Assembly (NCBI GenBank): GCA_020696885.1
Contig: JAJFMS010000114.1
Coordinates: 1 to 7,962, forward strand
DNA: 7,962 bases
DNA from: Armatimonadota bacterium
GTDB lineage: Bacteria > Armatimonadota > SYMT01
Reading direction: 5' to 3'
Shown here: positions 6,105 through 7,962 of the stretch, piece by piece
Numbering within the stretch: position 1 is the stretch's first letter
Layout: each line of letters starts with the position of its first letter
Position numbers and translations under genes: made by a program
Notes under the pieces: generated by a model
The model's input: only the letters and a program-made list of their open reading frames with translations
Database searches by the model: none
Told to the model about the DNA's origin: nothing

Positions 6105-6166
6105 GGCTCACCCCCAGACCGACCTACCCGCCCAATCGCACCGGCGAATTACGCGTGGCTGACCGG

Positions 6167-6445
6167 TTAGCCGTCTCCCGGCGCGCCGCCGGCGATGGCG
6201 GGCGCGAAGTACACCTCGGACTCCGGGGTCAGCTTCGTGCGCAGGCCGGTAGTGGGCATGTTGCCGTCCACAAACACCGCGAAGCCGCGGCGGACCCGGC
6301 CGTCGTCGATGAGCCGGTCTTTGATGCCGGGATGGAGCTCGTCCAGTCGGTCGATCACCTCGGCCAGGGTGTCGCCGGGAACGGACGCCGAGGTTGCCCC
6401 GCCGGTGAGCTTGCGGAGAGGTGCCGGAATAGAAACGTTCGCCAT
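6167..6445 (-). CDS. MoaD/ThiS-family small sulfur carrier, CysO-like, with residues after the diglycine
   Basis: A 92-residue ubiquitin-like protein. The start (ANVSIPAPLRKLTGG), middle (GDTLAEVIDRLDELHPGI, 24-41) and end (EVYFAPAIAGG, 77-87) follow the plan of CysO and related MoaD-like carriers, which carry sulfur as a C-terminal thiocarboxylate for cysteine, molybdopterin, thiamine or other thio-compounds. These proteins normally end at Gly-Gly; here G86-G87 is followed by APGDG before the TAA stop. If real, the tail must be removed before an E1-like MoeB/ThiF enzyme can adenylate the glycine, as for carriers processed by JAMM-type peptidases. No E1, sulfurtransferase, cysteine synthase or JAMM gene is in the window. 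The ATG at 6445 has a weak GGGA seven bases upstream. Family call is firm; the pathway is unresolved. Confidence 0.87.
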   Translation of the reverse strand: MANVSIPAPLRKLTGGATSASVPGDTLAEVIDRLDELHPGIKDRLIDDGRVRRGFAVFVDGNMPTTGLRTKLTPESEVYFAPAIAGGAPGDG

Positions 6446-6508
6446 TTCAGGGTCCCACGTCCTGGACAGGGTTCGGCGGTTCCGGTGGACGGGCTCCCGC
6501 TTTCGGGG

Positions 6509-6514
6509 ATTCTA
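6509..6514 (-). promoter_or_regulatory. Possible -10 box upstream of the sulfur-carrier gene
   Basis: The minus strand reads TGATAGAAT here; TAGAAT matches the TATAAT consensus at five of six positions and lies 63 bases before the start codon. No good -35 box was found 16-18 bases upstream, so this is tentative. Confidence 0.25.
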
Positions 6515-6627
6515 TCACGGGCTCTGGCGCATCCTCTTGTTGGCGGCTCCTGGCCGGGTGGCGACGCGGTGCCGGGGAGAGGAGACGTGAATCGGCGCAG
6601 ACAACTTCTCCCTGGCGGTCAGGAGAC

Positions 6628-6645
6628 TTAGAGCCTATCCCAACA
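6628..6645. other. Sequence resembling an insertion-sequence terminus
   Basis: TTAGAGCCTATCCCAACA resembles, from memory, the GAGCCTRTCCCA-type ends of some DDE-transposase insertion sequences. No partner inverted repeat or transposase is present, so it would be a solo remnant at most. Confidence 0.2.
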
Positions 6646-6690
6646 CGCGGCCTACGCCTCAACACCGTCACGCCGAATCCCACCGCAGCC

Positions 6691-6708
6691 CCGAACACCG
6701 AACACCGA
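6691..6708. repeat. CCGAACA heptamer repeat upstream of the phoD-like start
   Basis: Two perfect CCGAACA units and a partial third (CCGA) end ten bases before the phosphatase ATG. The unit differs by one base from the CCCAACA unit before the isomerase start at 820. A looser AACACCG copy is at 6661-6667. No good Shine-Dalgarno sequence is visible between the repeat and the ATG. Confidence 0.7.
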
Positions 6709-6718
6709 GCGCAGCCCT

Positions 6719-7962
6719 ATGTCCGATCGTTCCGTCCCGATCAGCGCTGCGCCTGTCAGCCGCCGCTCTGTGCTTCACGCCGCCGCCGGGCTGCTCGCCA
6801 CGGCCGGGGCCGCGCTGCCGCAGGCCCTGGCTGCGGCCGGGAGCTCTCCCTTCACACTGGGCGTCGCCTCCGGCGATCCGCTGCCGGAGAGCGTGATTCT
6901 CTGGACCCGGCTGGCCCCGGACCCGTTCGAGCCGGACGGCGGGATGCCCTCGAAGGCGGTGCCGGTCCAGTGGGAAGTGGCCACAGACGAGCGGATGCGG
7001 CGCGTGGTGCGCCAGGGCGCGTCACCCGCGCTGCCGGAGCTGGGGCACTCCGTCCACGTGGACGCCCGGGGCCTGGAGCCGGGCCGCTGGTACTGGTATC
7101 GCTTCCGCAGCGGCCCGCACGAAAGCCCGATCGGCCGCACGCGCACCGCACCGGCCGCGGGCGCGGCCGTCACCGCGCTCCGCTTTGCCTTCGCGTCCTG
7201 CCAGAACTGGCCCAACGGCTACTTCTCCGCCCTGGGGCGCCTGGCGGAGGAAGACCTGGAGCTGGTCTTTCACCTCGGTGATTACATCTACGAAGCCCCC
7301 ATCGCCGCCAAGACGAACCGGGCGGAGACCCCCCCGGAGGCCGCGCGGGCAGAGCCGGCAACTCTCGCCACCTACCGCTACCGGCACGCGCTCTATCGCA
7401 CGGACCCGGACCTCCAGGCGGCGCATCGAGCCTTCCCGTGGGTGGTGGCGTGGGACGATCACGAGGTGGCGGATAACTGGGCGGGGGATCTCGACAAGAA
7501 CGCGTCCCCGGTGGAGGCGTTCCGCCGCCGGAGGGCCGCCGCGTTCCAGGCGTACTATGAGCACATGCCCCTCCGCCTGCCGCCGCCCGCCGGACCGGAC
7601 TACCCGATCTATCGCCGCTTTACCTGGGGCCGGCTGGCCGAGTTCAACGTGCTGGATACACGCCAGTATCGCACGGACCAGCCCTGCGGCGACGGACGCA
7701 AGCCCCGGTGCCCGGAGACGCTGAGCCCGCGGGCGACGATGCTGGGCAAAGCCCAGGAGGGCTGGCTGTGCGATGGGCTGGACCGCTCCCAGGCTCGGTG
7801 GAACGTGCTGGCCCAGCAGATCTTCATGTCCCAGTTCGATGCCGTTCCCGGCCCGGACGCCACTTACGCCATGGATAAGTGGGACGGCTACCTGGCCGCA
7901 CGGCAGCGGCTCTTCCACTTCCTCGCCGCCCGGCGGCCCGCCAATCCGATCGCCATCGCCGG
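6719..7962 (+). CDS. phoD: PhoD-family alkaline phosphatase/phosphodiesterase, Tat-exported (3' end outside window)
   Basis: 414 codons are visible from ATG at 6719, running off the right edge. Residues 14-19 (SRRSVL) form a twin-arginine motif followed by a hydrophobic Ala/Leu stretch (20-40), so the folded metalloenzyme should be exported by Tat. Family landmarks in order: FTLGVASGDPLPESVILWTRL (45-65), the N-terminal beta domain; FASC (C161); HLGDYIYE (D188, Y191), the spacing used for metal binding in PhoD enzymes; WVVAWDDHEVADNW (241-254) with DDH and N253; and NVLDTRQYRTDQPC (310-323), where conserved cysteines begin (C323, C331, C351). PhoD enzymes use calcium and iron to release phosphate from mono- and diesters outside the cytoplasm. 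Full members have about 500-550 residues, so a C-terminal quarter, including later metal ligands, is missing. No Pho box was recognised upstream. Confidence 0.93.
   Translation, partial: MSDRSVPISAAPVSRRSVLHAAAGLLATAGAALPQALAAAGSSPFTLGVASGDPLPESVILWTRLAPDPFEPDGGMPSKAVPVQWEVATDERMRRVVRQGASPALPELGHSVHVDARGLEPGRWYWYRFRSGPHESPIGRTRTAPAAGAAVTALRFAFASCQNWPNGYFSALGRLAEEDLELVFHLGDYIYEAPIAAKTNRAETPPEAARAEPATLATYRYRHALYRTDPDLQAAHRAFPWVVAWDDHEVADNWAGDLDKNASPVEAFRRRRAAAFQAYYEHMPLRLPPPAGPDYPIYRRFTWGRLAEFNVLDTRQYRTDQPCGDGRKPRCPETLSPRATMLGKAQEGWLCDGLDRSQARWNVLAQQIFMSQFDAVPGPDATYAMDKWDGYLAARQRLFHFLAARRPANPIAIA

Noticed and set aside
6447..6698. An 83-codon minus-strand frame ending one base before the sulfur-carrier ATG
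   Set aside because: The tight TGA-A-ATG junction is suggestive, but the peptide is low-complexity Pro/Arg with no conserved look, and its start lies in the heptamer repeat upstream of the phosphatase.

Overview
This is a high-G+C bacterial window (roughly two thirds G+C by eye). It carries seven protein-coding genes and no recognisable RNA gene, CRISPR array, phage module or complete insertion sequence. The gene content is a mix: sugar-acid type catabolic enzymes, a Tat-exported PhoD phosphatase, and a free-standing MshEN-type domain of the GspE/PilB/MshE family. With the high G+C and short heptamer repeats between genes, this suggests an environmental Gram-negative such as a Gemmatimonadota or Chloroflexota relative. 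That placement is a weak inference, because no marker gene is present.

Left third (1-2025, minus strand): a Gfo/Idh/MocA oxidoreductase is followed by a xylose-isomerase-like TIM-barrel protein that runs off the left edge. The pair is typical of carbohydrate or cyclitol catabolism. They are separated by 173 bases rich in simple repeats. These end in five TGTTGGG units (CCCAACA on the coding strand) that abut the isomerase start codon. The array is a textbook G-quadruplex pattern and occupies the place where a ribosome-binding site should be.

Middle (2026-5014): a divergent 259-base spacer precedes a plus-strand gene for a stand-alone MshEN-type protein. It has two 24-residue motifs separated by exactly five residues, the arrangement known to bind cyclic di-GMP. 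Seven bases beyond its stop lies the end of a minus-strand two-gene operon: a DapA/N-acetylneuraminate-lyase-family aldolase followed by a glycosyltransferase-like protein related to the N-terminal half of L-arabinokinases. The two are coupled by a 4-base GTGA overlap.

Right part (5015-7962): a 172-base repeat-rich spacer is followed by two minus-strand genes, a CysO/MoaD-like sulfur carrier and a TPR-repeat protein. The carrier ends in Gly-Gly plus five further residues. Divergent from these is a Tat-exported PhoD-family phosphatase, cut by the right edge. Its start is also preceded by a CCGAACA heptamer repeat.

The most interesting points are the tandem MshEN motifs in a protein with no ATPase, the masked diglycine on the sulfur carrier, the aldolase with a substituted active-site tyrosine coupled to an arabinokinase-like glycosyltransferase fold, and the heptamer repeats at the start sites of two unrelated genes.
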